A stretch of 64,000 nt of DNA from Parasediminibacterium sp046546515 (GCF_046546515.1 NZ_JBKHKJ010000001.1:310001-374000), one strand, 5' to 3'; positions 8,613 through 18,181 are shown, counted from the stretch's first letter. The notes: generated from the sequence alone by a model not told the origin. Numbers and translations are program-made.

Positions 8613-9287
8613 ATGATATTGCGCCGCATTATATTATTGCTTTTTTTAGTTGCAAGTACGGGGTCTTTATGGGCACAAGCCGATAAAACAACCCAGTCTG
8701 CTACGCTATTGTCTTCAACCAAAGACTCGCTAAAGGGGCTGGAAGTAAAGGATGCAAAGGAAGTAATAGATACAGCCACAAAAAAAAGGCATATACCTAA
8801 AATTGCCACCCGCCGCTCCGCTATTATACCGGGCTGGGGGCAGGCCTACAACCATGAATATTGGAAGATACCCATTGTATATGCGGCGTTGGCTATACCC
8901 ACTTATACCTATTTCTACAACAATAGTTTTTATAAAAAAACCAGGTTTGCCTATCAGGCAAGGTACAAAGCCGCTATTAATACAAACGACACCACAGACA
9001 TTGCTAAAATAGATCCTCAGCTAAAAAACTTAGATATATACTCCCTGCAAACCTACAGGAACCAATTTCGGCGCGACAGGGATTATTCCATGCTATGGTT
9101 CTTTATTTTGTGGGGCGTGAACATAGTAGATGCCACGGTATTTGCACACCTTAAAGACTTTGATGTAAGCAACGATTTGAGTATGCACATTGCCCCCACT
9201 ATCAATTCAATAGATAAGTTGCCCGGCGTGAACATGGTGCTAAGTCTAAAAACACCCAAGCATGGGGTAAGCAGCTTGGCAAGATGA
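8613..9287 (+). CDS. DUF5683 domain-containing protein
   Basis: 224 residues starting 9 bp after the parB stop, so probably co-transcribed. It has a signal peptide (MILRRIILLLFLVASTGSLWAQ) and the DUF5683 core RRSAIIPGWGQAYNHEYWKIPIVYAALAI, with two or three hydrophobic segments including MLWFFILWGVNIVDATVFAHL. The family sits between parB and dapB in many Bacteroidota. Its function is unknown; the exported N-terminus and hydrophobic segments suggest an envelope protein. Confidence 0.85.
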   Translation: MILRRIILLLFLVASTGSLWAQADKTTQSATLLSSTKDSLKGLEVKDAKEVIDTATKKRHIPKIATRRSAIIPGWGQAYNHEYWKIPIVYAALAIPTYTYFYNNSFYKKTRFAYQARYKAAINTNDTTDIAKIDPQLKNLDIYSLQTYRNQFRRDRDYSMLWFFILWGVNIVDATVFAHLKDFDVSNDLSMHIAPTINSIDKLPGVNMVLSLKTPKHGVSSLAR

Positions 9288-9358
9288 GGGGAGTTATTTT
9301 AAGTTTTTTTTGGCTTCTCCAATTTACACAACTCCCATTGTTGTTTTTGGATACTAAG

Positions 9359-9420
9359 TGGCTTACTAAAAACCCTAAAAGGGTTGAACAATAGTAGCCA
9401 TGGGTGCAACCCGTGGTAGG
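9359..9420. repeat. Dispersed hairpin repeat F, copy 1
   Basis: GGCTTACTAAAAACCCTAAA followed by GGGTTGAACAATAGTAGCCA and TGGGTGCAACCCGTGGTAGG. GGGTTG pairs with CAACCC around a 20-nt loop. A second copy lies at 11054-11114 in the same orientation. It sits in the DUF5683-dapB spacer. Confidence 0.7.
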
Positions 9421-9478
9421 TAAATAAAAGTAATTAGTCATTAATCTTTAGTTAGTAATTTATCAATTATCAATTCAA

Positions 9479-10195
9479 ATGAAAATAGCATTAATCGGGT
9501 ACGGCAAAATGGGCAAGGCGATAGAAGAAATTGCTATTGCAAAAGGGCATGAAGTTGTTTTAAAACTAGACATATCTAACCCAGAAGATTTTACTATCCC
9601 AAACTTGAAGCAATGCGATGTGGCTATTGAGTTTACTAGCCCCCATAGTGCCGTTGGCAACCTGAAAAAATGCTTTGCGGCAGGCTTGCCTGTTGTTTGT
9701 GGCAGCACGGGATGGCTGGCAGAATGGGCCGAAGTAAAGCAAGCATGCGAAGCCAGCAACGGGGCATTGGTATATGCAAGCAACTATAGCATTGGGGTAA
9801 ATTTGTTTTTTGAACTGAATACTTACCTCGCAAAACTGATGCACAACCATGCAGACTATGAAGTGCTGCTGGAAGAAATACACCATACCGAGAAAAAAGA
9901 TGCCCCAAGCGGCACGGCCATTACTTTAGCAGAGCAAGTGCTAAAGCATATTGCAGGAAAGAAACAATGGGTAAACCATATTAGCGACAACACCGAAGAC
10001 CTTGAAATTATTAGCGAAAGGATAGACCCCGCACCCGGCACACACAAGATAAAATACTACTCTCCTATCGATGATATTGAAATTATCCATACCGCCCACA
10101 ACCGCAAAGGCTTTGCTGGCGGAGCCGTGCTCGCAGCCGAATTTGTTGTTGGCAAAAAAGGCATTTTCAATATGAAACAGGTGCTTGGTTTGTAA
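9479..10195 (+). CDS. dapB: 4-hydroxy-tetrahydrodipicolinate reductase
   Basis: 238 residues, within the family range. It reduces hydroxytetrahydrodipicolinate with NAD(P)H in the diaminopimelate/lysine pathway. The nucleotide-binding motif GYGKMGKAI opens the protein, and the active-site signature EIHHTEKKDAPSGTA carries the catalytic His and Lys. It is downstream of parA-parB-DUF5683 and is followed by a terminator hairpin. Confidence 0.97.
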   Translation: MKIALIGYGKMGKAIEEIAIAKGHEVVLKLDISNPEDFTIPNLKQCDVAIEFTSPHSAVGNLKKCFAAGLPVVCGSTGWLAEWAEVKQACEASNGALVYASNYSIGVNLFFELNTYLAKLMHNHADYEVLLEEIHHTEKKDAPSGTAITLAEQVLKHIAGKKQWVNHISDNTEDLEIISERIDPAPGTHKIKYYSPIDDIEIIHTAHNRKGFAGGAVLAAEFVVGKKGIFNMKQVLGL

Positions 10196-10229
10196 AACCA
10201 ATAACAGTAATCAATATATGTACTGTGAA

Positions 10230-10280
10230 CCTTGAATACGCAACCTCTCATTAGAGTAAATGTGTATTCAGGGATTTTTT
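10230..10280 (+). terminator. Terminator after dapB
   Basis: CCTTGAATACGC (10230-10241) pairs with GTGTATTCAGGG (10262-10273) with two mismatches, followed by a T-rich run (10275-10280). It probably ends the partition-dapB transcript. Confidence 0.6.
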
Positions 10281-10338
10281 ATTTTATAAAGATAATAAAA
10301 ATGACAATTAAATAATAGTGATACAGGCACAAGGCAAC

Positions 10339-10588
10339 AAGGCAAACGCATAAAAATATTGTTTTGATTTAATCTTCGAGTTTCACACCAGGACTTGCAT
10401 AAGCCACATCATTTTATCTGGTCAGCCGTAGGATGATTGAAAAAAATCGGTACGATATTTTTTTCAAAAGATAAAATGGAGTGGTGATGCAAGTCCGAAG
10501 CCCGCCGGCTATGAGGCAATAAGACTGAAAAGATATATTTTAAGATAAAATGTCAATTAAGCATAGAATAATTTTTGATGCGTTTACA
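10339..10588. mobile_element. Element A, copy 2
   Basis: About 250 bp with the A-family ends GGCAAACGCATAAAAAT (left) and ATTTTTGATGCGTTTACAT (right). It has the same interior: ATCTTCGAGTTTCACACCAG, the CATTTTATC/GATAAAATG stem, a TGAAAAAAAT hairpin and AGCCCGCCGGCTATGAGGCA. The ends are less alike than in copies 1 and 3, and no clear target duplication remains, so this looks like an older insertion. Confidence 0.7.
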
Positions 10589-10784
10589 TAATAGAAAACC
10601 AAGTCTTCTCTATTTCCTTCGTGCCTTCGTGGTAAATAATACACCCTTTCCATACCCCTAAGTCTAGGGGTATTTTGTTTTGTAGATATAGTTCACCTTT
10701 GTATCACCAAGGGCAATTAAAGGCTCACGACAACAATTGCTTAGGGAGGTTTTTTATTTACACAAACAATTAAATATTCCGGCT

Positions 10785-11045
10785 ATGTTTACTTCTTTTA
10801 AAATGAATGTTGCTGCAATTGCAACTGCAGGTGCTATCCTCACGGCTACCATCACTGCACCGTTTACACAAATTTTTGGCAAGCACTATGATGGCAAAAA
10901 AGATTTTTCTTGCTGCAAGGCAGACGAGTTGGTTATCCACCACTACTACACTGTAAGTGTTTTTTGGATAGAAGTAGCAGATGGGTACACAGAAGAAAAA
11001 ACTGGGAAATCAGCACCGGGTGGTTGCGTTATACAATGTTTGTAG
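10785..11045 (+). CDS. Small secreted Cys-containing hypothetical protein
   Basis: 86 residues from ATG at 10785 (MFTSFKMNVAAIATAGAIL). It has a hydrophobic N-terminus, a CC pair in DFSCCKADE, an aromatic HHYYTVSVFW stretch and a C-terminal GGCVIQCL motif. I do not recognise a named family. Four cysteines behind a signal-like segment suggest a small exported disulfide protein. An upstream in-frame alternative start at 10737 is not ATG and is less likely. It stands alone, with element A before it and repeat F after it. Confidence 0.5.
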   Translation: MFTSFKMNVAAIATAGAILTATITAPFTQIFGKHYDGKKDFSCCKADELVIHHYYTVSVFWIEVADGYTEEKTGKSAPGGCVIQCL

Positions 11046-11053
11046 GATAGGGT

Positions 11054-11114
11054 GAGTTTGCTAAAACCCTGAAAGGTTGAACAATAGTAGCCATGAGTGA
11101 AACCCGTGGTAGGA
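11054..11114. repeat. Dispersed hairpin repeat F, copy 2
   Basis: GAGTTTGCTAAAACCCTGAA, then AGGTTGAACAATAGTAGCCA, then TGAGTGAAACCCGTGGTAGG. It matches the copy at 9359-9420 with a few substitutions that weaken the hairpin. Confidence 0.65.
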
Positions 11115-11204
11115 GTATTGCACAAAAAAACCATTCCAGTCCATAAATAACCAAGGGTATTTACAAACTGAAATGGCTTAGGCAAATGGTATGGCAAACT
11201 AAAA

Positions 11205-12308
11205 TTAATTTACAAAGAAAGGTATTGTTTGCGTGGCAGTGCTGCTTATAAACTTGGCATATACCATGCCTTTAGTGGTAGTGTTCACGTTAAAGCTAAC
11301 TGTGTTTGTGCCAGCAATAATGGGTTTAGTAATACGGCCAATCACCTTGCCACCCGCATCAACCAATAAAATCTGTATGTTTTCGCTTTTGTTGCTGGTT
11401 ATTTGTGCTGTTAATAAGCCGCCCGCTTTTAAAATAGTTGGGTATATCTTATTAACACTAAAGCTGGTTGCTTTCATTATTACCGATACTACTTTAGAAT
11501 ATTTAAAACTACCATCTTTATCCACTTGTTTCAGGCGGTAAAAAATAGCCCTTCCAAAAAAAGATGGCTTGTCATCCGTATAGCTATACTGTTCCAAAGT
11601 GCTGCTATTTCCTTTTGCAAATACTTTATCTATGCTATAAAAAATTTGCCCATCATCGCTTTTTTCAACGCTAAAAAAGTTGCTGTTTACTTCTTCCGTT
11701 GTTTGCCATGCTAGCTGCACGCTGCTACCTGCTGCGCTGGCCGTGAAGTCTTTCAATGAAATAGGCAGTGCTATTGTTGCCGACCCACTGTAAATATAAT
11801 CTCCTTGGTTACCATTTGCACTATTGGCAGCATTGCCCACAAAAAAGAAATTAACTGGTGCGCTCCCAGTTGCTGGTGCTGTCCAATGTAGGTTGCTATA
11901 AGTGAACGTTTTTGAAGCCGTAGTTTTCACTGCGCTAAAATGGCTAAGTTCTGCCCCATTGGGTTGTGCATTAGCATTGGTTGATGTGAATGTACCAAGG
12001 GCAGCACCTTGTTGGTCAACTGCTGTAATAGAAAAGCCCCAACGTTTCCTGTCTGCTGTGCCATGGGTAATGGTAAGTGCAAGGTCGTATGTTTTGCCAG
12101 GCACATAACCACTTGCAGGCAGCCCTGCTACTGTAACATCGCCGCCACCAGAATTTAAGGGGAACGAACTATGGCAATCAACACAATAGTTGCCACTGGC
12201 ACCGGTGTAGCCCTGCGGCGGCTGCGAGCTGAAATAAACACGTTTTACAGAAGACTGCAAAAAGACAACCAATGTTGCCAGCACAAGAATAGTAGAAAGT
12301 TTTTTCAT
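11205..12308 (-). CDS. Choice-of-anchor V protein with T9SS sorting tail
   Basis: 367 residues. A signal peptide is followed by a CVDCH motif (CxxCH, possibly haem-binding) and a Reeler-like choice-of-anchor V domain (SGGGDVTVAGLPASGYVPGKTYDLALTI, RKRWGFSITAV). An AWQTTEEVNSNFFSVEKS segment, common before type A T9SS tails, leads to a C-terminal sorting domain ending TQTIPFFVN. It should cross the outer membrane by T9SS and be released or surface-anchored. A functional haem is uncertain because only one CxxCH is present. Confidence 0.8.
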   Translation of the reverse strand: MKKLSTILVLATLVVFLQSSVKRVYFSSQPPQGYTGASGNYCVDCHSSFPLNSGGGDVTVAGLPASGYVPGKTYDLALTITHGTADRKRWGFSITAVDQQGAALGTFTSTNANAQPNGAELSHFSAVKTTASKTFTYSNLHWTAPATGSAPVNFFFVGNAANSANGNQGDYIYSGSATIALPISLKDFTASAAGSSVQLAWQTTEEVNSNFFSVEKSDDGQIFYSIDKVFAKGNSSTLEQYSYTDDKPSFFGRAIFYRLKQVDKDGSFKYSKVVSVIMKATSFSVNKIYPTILKAGGLLTAQITSNKSENIQILLVDAGGKVIGRITKPIIAGTNTVSFNVNTTTKGMVYAKFISSTATQTIPFFVN

Positions 12309-12433
12309 TTTTTTAAGAAGCGTTTGGTGAATAATGATTGTTAATAAAAGCTAGTTCGTGATGTTTGTGCAAAAGGTTGCTTTAGGGGAGCATATTTTTT
12401 TGGTTAAGTAATAAGTCATAAGTAATAAGCCAT

Positions 12434-12656
12434 AATTACCTTAATATAATTCTGAGAGGGTTTGGTTCTTGCCCCTCTCCTTCGGAGAGGGGTTGGGGTG
12501 AGGTCTCTAAAATAATTAGTATTAACTTAATTAAGTCTGCATAATTAATTACCTTAATATAATTCTAAGAGGGTTTAGTTCTTGCCACTATCCTTCGGAG
12601 AGGGGTTGGGGTGAGGTCTTTAAAATAAATAGTACTAACTTAATTATGTCTGCATA
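12434..12656. repeat. 113-bp tandem duplication containing G-rich REP-like hairpins
   Basis: The unit starting AATTACCTTAATATAATTCT occurs at 12434-12546 and again, with a few changes, from 12547. Each unit carries a CTTCGGAGAGGGGTTGGGGT hairpin block (about 12471-12510 and 12584-12620). The second hairpin's left arm has decayed (CCACTATCC instead of CCCCTCTCC). Upstream, 12309-12433 shows no feature. Confidence 0.8.
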
Positions 12657-12769
12657 CTTATCCTAAATTATTTGTGCCTTTATATCCGTATTGGCTTCTG
12701 TAATTGTGTTGCCTATTCCTTGCTTACATAGTAGCAAAAAAACAAAAAATATTTTGCTCCTTTTATAAA

Positions 12770-13479
12770 GGGTGCATAAAGTCTCCCTACAAGTAACTGG
12801 TGTTTAGCTAAAAACAACCAATTAATATAAAAAATTAGTGCTATTCGTGCATTCGTGGCAAATTGGTTGTATAGGAGTTTTTCAGTTATCTGCCTTTTTT
12901 GATTTGTCCTGAAACGTGACCTAATTTATAAAAACCTTATTTTTGTTGTATAATTACACTTAGCAAAAAGCATTTACAAAGCTAGTGTTCCGGCAGTCTT
13001 ATCGTAGTTCTTTTTTTATTAATATTAAAATAGTAGTTTTTGAAAATTTGGGTATTATAATTCCCTATCAATAAATTATCACTTTACTATCATAAAATGA
13101 TTGGTTTATTATCAGCTTCCTATCAATAAATTATCAGTAACTGATAGTAAAATTATCATGAATTATACTTTTTTTCTACTAAAAATTCGACAATGTTATT
13201 GATAATCAATGGTTTACAAAGAAGGTGAGAATTTAAAAAAAATTTCAGAAACGGCAAAAAAGACCCAAAATTGGCAAAACTGAAACTATTTTAATAAAAA
13301 AACTGTGAGTGTAATAATATAAAAAATTGTACAAGGGTTCTCAGTTTGCCCTCTACCTTCTTGCCCCACTCTACCATGGGAAAGCTTGTCGCAGCCTTTC
13401 GGGATAAGTCAGGTTGGCTGGAGCAGGGTTGTGCTACTATGACTTTTTTACTAAAAAGCGAGAAAACTTTTATGCACCC
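12770..13479 (+). mobile_element. Element B, copy 2
   Basis: Left end GGGTGCATAAA (12770-12780), right end ACTTTTATGCACCC (13466-13479). It is longer than the others because about 110 bp of unrelated DNA (12781-12895, including a CACGAATG half-repeat) lies behind the left end and its array has nine units. It retains TATTTTTG (12938-12945), TTGATAATCAA (13199-13209), GGCAAAACTGAAACTATTTT and a CTTTCGGG block near 13400. Flanks TTTATAAA and TTTAGGAA agree at 6 of 8 positions. Confidence 0.7.
13066..13164 (+). repeat. 11-bp tandem array of B copy 2 (9 units, different sequence)
   Basis: Nine exactly phased 11-mers, consensus TATCANNAAAT: TATCAATAAAT, TATCACTTTAC, TATCATAAAAT, GATTGGTTTAT, TATCAGCTTCC, TATCAATAAAT, TATCAGTAACT, GATAGTAAAAT, TATCATGAATT. 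The unit is unlike AAAATAAGCAY of copies 1, 3 and 5, but the position in the element and the period are the same. Confidence 0.85.
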
Positions 13480-13588
13480 TTTAGGAATTGTATATATTTT
13501 TGAAAAAGCAGGAATCTAAATGCTATTTCTTACTATAGTTTAAAACAAACAGGCTTATTGCTAATACTACTAATGCTTAAATAAAACA

Positions 13589-15526
13589 ATGAAAAACCAC
13601 ATACTCGCCCTGCTTGCAGTAGTAATGCTATTTGCAACAACCACCAAAGCAAAAGCACAAGTAAACATACAAGACAGCCTAGCCCTTGTGGATTTATACG
13701 ACAGCACTGGCGGCCCCAACTGGACAAACCACACCAATTGGCTTACCAATGCGCCTGTTAGCACTTGGTATGGGGTAACGGTAAGTGGGGGAAGGGTGAT
13801 TAAAATTATTTTCGTTGAAATAATGTACCTGGGCAATAACCTAATAGGTAGGATCCCTGTTTCAATTGGCAATTTAGGTGCCTTGCAAGTATTAGAATTG
13901 GACAATAACAAGTTAACGGGGAGTATTCCCTCTTCGTTAGGAAATTTAACTAGTTTAACGCAGATTGACTTTACAACTAATAAGTTAACAGGCAATATAC
14001 CTTCTTCATTGGGTAAGCTGACAAATTTGACATCTTTAAGTCTAGGTGCTAATGCGTTAAATGATACCATCCCACCCTCATTGGCTAATTTGGTAAATCT
14101 AACAACACTTGACTTGGGATACAATAAACTAAGTGGGTCGATACCTGTTTGGTTAGACAGGTTAGTCAATTTGAGTTATCTTAATTTAGGGTACAATCAA
14201 TTTACCGATACTATTCCTGTTTCATTGAGCAAGCTGGTTAATTTGCAAGGGATTGATTTGTCCGACAATAAAATAACTGGTTCTATACCTTCCTCATTTG
14301 GTAATTTAACCAAATTGATACAGCTTAATTTTAGTAATAATCAATTATCCGGTTCCATTCCTGCTTCCTTTGTCAACTTAACCAAACTTACTTCTTTATA
14401 TCTGGCCGGAAATCAACTAAATGGTTTCATCCCTGCTTTCATTGGTAGCTTCACCAACCTCACTATTTTATATCTGGCCGGAAATGAACTAAATGGTTCC
14501 ATTCCCACATCCTTTGGTAATTTAAAAAAGTTACAATGGCTTGGCTTGAGCTACAATCAGCTTAGTGGGCCTATACCAGATACTTTAGGAAGCTTAACCA
14601 ACCTTACAAATATTTATTTAAGCAATAATCAACTTAGTGGGGCTATCCCATCTAGACTAAGCAATTTGGCCAGCCTCAAGGCACTTTATATAAGTAATAA
14701 CAAATTCACTTTCGATGGGCTGGAAACCCTTGTTAAGAAGGATACATTCGCATTTTATGCCCCACAGGCAAATATCCCCATCAATCAAAATGGCAGCATC
14801 CTTTTTGTTGCCGTAGGCGGCACGCCAGCCAATAATAACTTTAAGTGGTACAGGAATAGCGTACTTGTACAATCCCAAAACGGGGATAGTACCTACACCC
14901 CAACCAGCAATGGCAATTACTGGGTTGTAGCTACCAATGCCGTGGCTACAAAGCTTTCGCTGCACAGCGATACAATAACCATTACCAATTTGCCTATTAA
15001 AGCCATCAACCTGCAAGCAAATTCTGCTAATGGGCAGGTGCTGCTGCAATGGCAAACAATAGATGAGCTCAACACGGCTTTGTTCACCATCCAGCAAAGC
15101 ATAGATGGCAAAACCTTTACCGATATTAGCACTACAACTGCCGTAGGCAAGGGAAACAATGCGTATAGCTTTATGGATAATTTGCCAGCAGAGCGGCTTA
15201 ACTATTACAGGATAAAAGCAATTGATAAAGATGGCAGTGTCAGTTACAGCAAAGTGGTTAGTTGCCAATTGTCAACTATCAATTATCAATTATCAATTAA
15301 TCCCAACCCTGCAAAAGACTTTGCAAACATACATTTCAGCACAGCCGTTGACAAAGCAACCATTACAGTTTACGACCTTACTGGCAAGGCAGTCATTGCA
15401 CAATCGCTAAATGGAAGCACAAACACTTATAAACTAAACACCCAAGCCTTGGCAAATGGTGTTTATACTATAAAAGTAAATACACCCACAGGCAGCTATA
15501 ATGAAAAGCTGTTGATAAATAGATAG
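13589..15526 (+). CDS. Secreted leucine-rich repeat protein with T9SS sorting tail
   Basis: 645 residues. A signal peptide (MKNHILALLAVVMLFATTTKAKA) is followed by about 12 plant-type LRRs of 24 residues (pattern LxLxxNxLxGxIPxSLGNLxxL, residues about 80-375), an Ig/PKD-like stretch (GGTPANNNFKWYRN), the LQWQTIDELN module and a type A T9SS sorting domain ending GSYNEKLLINR. It is probably a surface adhesin or matrix-binding protein. The DNA encoding INYQLSINPNPAKDF contains an ATCAATTATCAATTA tract of the kind otherwise found between genes here. LRR number may vary by recombination because the 72-bp units are similar. Confidence 0.9.
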   Translation: MKNHILALLAVVMLFATTTKAKAQVNIQDSLALVDLYDSTGGPNWTNHTNWLTNAPVSTWYGVTVSGGRVIKIIFVEIMYLGNNLIGRIPVSIGNLGALQVLELDNNKLTGSIPSSLGNLTSLTQIDFTTNKLTGNIPSSLGKLTNLTSLSLGANALNDTIPPSLANLVNLTTLDLGYNKLSGSIPVWLDRLVNLSYLNLGYNQFTDTIPVSLSKLVNLQGIDLSDNKITGSIPSSFGNLTKLIQLNFSNNQLSGSIPASFVNLTKLTSLYLAGNQLNGFIPAFIGSFTNLTILYLAGNELNGSIPTSFGNLKKLQWLGLSYNQLSGPIPDTLGSLTNLTNIYLSNNQLSGAIPSRLSNLASLKALYISNNKFTFDGLETLVKKDTFAFYAPQANIPINQNGSILFVAVGGTPANNNFKWYRNSVLVQSQNGDSTYTPTSNGNYWVVATNAVATKLSLHSDTITITNLPIKAINLQANSANGQVLLQWQTIDELNTALFTIQQSIDGKTFTDISTTTAVGKGNNAYSFMDNLPAERLNYYRIKAIDKDGSVSYSKVVSCQLSTINYQLSINPNPAKDFANIHFSTAVDKATITVYDLTGKAVIAQSLNGSTNTYKLNTQALANGVYTIKVNTPTGSYNEKLLINR

Positions 15527-15634
15527 GGATGGATGGGTAGTGAGAAAAATATGTGTCCAACTCAATTGTCTCTGCACTGCGGAGACAATGCCAATTATTT
15601 TCATTAAGTTTTTTGTAAAACTGCTAGGATTTTT

Positions 15635-15880
15635 ACCACAAGGTTCACAAGGAAAAAGCAACACAAAGTATACAAGGAAGAGGCAAATAGAGGGCACAAA
15701 TAATTTTCGTATAGTCCTAATTATATAGCAGATTTCCCACATGTCCTTGTGATTCTTTGCCCCTAGTTTTTGCCCCTTTAGGGGTTGGGGCGGGGTTGGG
15801 GGCAAGTGAAAAGTTTTACCTAAATATTGTGTATTTCACTTAGTGTTCTTTGCGTAAATCCTTTGTGTGCTTTGTGGTTA
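15635..15880. repeat. CACAAAG-type inverted arms, locus 3
   Basis: Arm 15635-15677 (ACCACAAGGTTCACAAGGAA and onward) is matched inverted by 15842-15880 (TTTGTGTGCTTTGTGGTTAA). Between them are a gene-free tract and a G-rich CCCCTTTAGGGGTTGGGGCG hairpin (about 15769-15800). This accounts for most of 15527-15956. Confidence 0.6.
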
Positions 15881-15926
15881 AACCTCCTCTACTTTATGCA
15901 ATTGCCAAATATTCAGCGAATGGTTA

Positions 15927-15934
15927 TAGTTTTG
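15927..15934 (+). promoter_or_regulatory. TAnnTTTG promoter motif for the TonB receptor
   Basis: TAGTTTTG lies 22 bp before the receptor ATG, a typical Bacteroidota short-leader spacing. Confidence 0.5.
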
Positions 15935-15956
15935 TACCGAACAATCCATACACTGC

Positions 15957-18170
15957 ATGAAGCAATTTTTACCCGCACTTTTTACCCTGCTGTCTATAAC
16001 TACCCTTTTTGCCCAGACAAAAATTAATGGCATCGTGAAAGACAACCACGGCAAACCCGTAGCAGGGGCAAGCATCACTATAAAAGATAGCTACGATGGT
16101 GGCGTGTCAGATTCTATTGGCAGGTTTGTTTTTAAATGCTACGACAAAGGCACGCAAACCATCATTGTAAAAAACATTGGCTACAAAACAGTGCAACAGC
16201 CCGTTGCACTTACTGGCGAGGCATTAACCCTAAACTTTACCCTGAAAGAAGAAATAAACGAGCTAAAAGCCGTAACCGTAACCGCAGGTAGTTTTGAAGC
16301 AGGCGACAAAAAAAGGGCGGCCACTGTTCTTAGCTCGCTAGATGTGGTAACGACAGGCGGTGCTAATGCCGATATTACCAATGCCATCAAAACCCTGCCA
16401 GGCGCACAGCAAGTGGGCGAGCAGGAAGGGTTGTTTGTGCGTGGCGGCACCGGCTACGAAACCAAGCAGTTCATAGATGGCACATTGGTAAACAACCCCT
16501 ACAATGCCAGCGTGCCAGACATTGCCAGCAGGGGCAGGTTTTCACCATTCTTGTTTAAAGGCACGGTGTTTAGCACGGGTGGCTACTCGGCACTGTATGG
16601 GCAGGCATTGAGCAGTGCCGTGATACTGGAAACCATAGACTTGCCCGACCAGTCGCAGGCTTCGGCCTCTATATCCACCGTGTTTGTTGGTGCAGGGCTT
16701 CAGGAGCTGGCAAAAAACAAAAAATCGTCATGGGGCATCAATTATGGATATACAAACCTAGCATTGTATTTTGCCATTGTTCCACAAACGCCGGATTATT
16801 TCCACATGCCAGAGTTCCATACCGCCGATGCCAATTTCAGAATTAAGACTAAAGGCGGCATGATAAAGTATTACACCACCTATGCTGCTAGCAACATAGG
16901 CATACGCCGCCCAGACATAGAATCAGACACTTTGAAAGATGCTTATGGCATTATCAATTACAATTGGTACAATAACCTTAGCTGGCGCGAGTTCCTGGGT
17001 CATGGCTGGAAAATGAATTTGGGTAGCAGCTTTAGTACCAATAAAGATTTGATAACCCAACAAATACAAAACCACCAAAACCAGCATACTAATACAGGTT
17101 TTGTTTATATAGATAGTAACAACAGGGCTATCAACAACCGCCAAGACCTGGCACAGATAAGAGCAGTATTTGACAAAAAATTGAGTGGCATCAGCGTTAT
17201 CCGGTTTGGTGGCGAGTATTGGTATGCCAATAGCCCCAGAATTATAAATAGTGCCCAGTACCAGTTGAAAGACAATTTTGCAGCTTTGTTCAGCGAAGCA
17301 GACTTGTACCTTACCAACGACATTGCAGCCAAGCTAGGCGTGCGTGCCGAGCATTCATCTCAAGTAGGTAAGTTCAATTTCGCCCCCCGCTTGTCCGTAG
17401 CTTACAAAACAGGTGAGCATTCGCAAATGAGTGCCGTTTATGGGCAGTTTTACCAAAAGCCCGAAAATACTTATTACTATTATGGCAATATAAATCTAGG
17501 CTATGTAAAAGCAAGCCATTACTTGTTAAATTATATACGGAACACGGCTACGCAAACATTTCGGGTAGAGGCTTTTTACAAGAAATACCAAAGCCTTGTG
17601 GAAACCCCGCCAACGTATCTCTACAACAACAATGGTAGCGGCTATGCCCAAGGGGCAGAGCTGTTTTGGCGGGACAAAAAAACTATTAAAGGGGTAGATT
17701 ATTGGTTCAGCTATTCTTACCTGGATACAAAAAGAATGTTTGACAGATACCCAACCCAACTGGCACCCACGTTTGCTGCCACGCACACGGCATCACTGGT
17801 GTTGAAAAAGTTTTTTCCGAAGTTTAGCACGGGCATCAATGGCACTTATAGCTTTGCCACGGGCAGGCCTTATTATTATTTTCAGCAAATTGGCAATAAA
17901 TACACCATTGGCGACGAGGGCAAAACAAAAGATTACAATACTTTTGGCATAAGCGTAAATTACCTTACCAAAATAAAAAGTTCCTTTGCAGTGTTTGTGG
18001 CCAGTGTAACCAATGTGTTTGACAGCAAGAATATTTATGGCTATAATTACAACCACGATGGCAGCGTTAAGGCCGCCATTATGCCACCCGCACCAAGGTT
18101 CTTTTTTATAGGCGTATTTTTGAGCTGGGGCGTAGACAGAAGGGATGATGCGATTAATAATAATCTATAA
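15957..18170 (+). CDS. TonB-dependent receptor with carboxypeptidase-regulatory-like domain
   Basis: 737 residues. A signal peptide (MKQFLPALFTLLSITTLFAQ) is followed by a CarboxypepD_reg-like domain (INGIVKDNHGKPVAGASITI), a plug (ITNAIKTLPGAQQVGEQEGLFVRGG) and a beta-barrel. It is an outer-membrane active transporter energised by TonB/ExbBD. There is no adjacent SusD-like lipoprotein, so it is more likely a metal, siderophore, cofactor or peptide transporter than a classic SusC; the ligand is unknown. The 207-residue periplasmic gene downstream may be its partner. Confidence 0.92.
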   Translation: MKQFLPALFTLLSITTLFAQTKINGIVKDNHGKPVAGASITIKDSYDGGVSDSIGRFVFKCYDKGTQTIIVKNIGYKTVQQPVALTGEALTLNFTLKEEINELKAVTVTAGSFEAGDKKRAATVLSSLDVVTTGGANADITNAIKTLPGAQQVGEQEGLFVRGGTGYETKQFIDGTLVNNPYNASVPDIASRGRFSPFLFKGTVFSTGGYSALYGQALSSAVILETIDLPDQSQASASISTVFVGAGLQELAKNKKSSWGINYGYTNLALYFAIVPQTPDYFHMPEFHTADANFRIKTKGGMIKYYTTYAASNIGIRRPDIESDTLKDAYGIINYNWYNNLSWREFLGHGWKMNLGSSFSTNKDLITQQIQNHQNQHTNTGFVYIDSNNRAINNRQDLAQIRAVFDKKLSGISVIRFGGEYWYANSPRIINSAQYQLKDNFAALFSEADLYLTNDIAAKLGVRAEHSSQVGKFNFAPRLSVAYKTGEHSQMSAVYGQFYQKPENTYYYYGNINLGYVKASHYLLNYIRNTATQTFRVEAFYKKYQSLVETPPTYLYNNNGSGYAQGAELFWRDKKTIKGVDYWFSYSYLDTKRMFDRYPTQLAPTFAATHTASLVLKKFFPKFSTGINGTYSFATGRPYYYFQQIGNKYTIGDEGKTKDYNTFGISVNYLTKIKSSFAVFVASVTNVFDSKNIYGYNYNHDGSVKAAIMPPAPRFFFIGVFLSWGVDRRDDAINNNL

Positions 18171-18181
18171 GTAGTAAGTAG

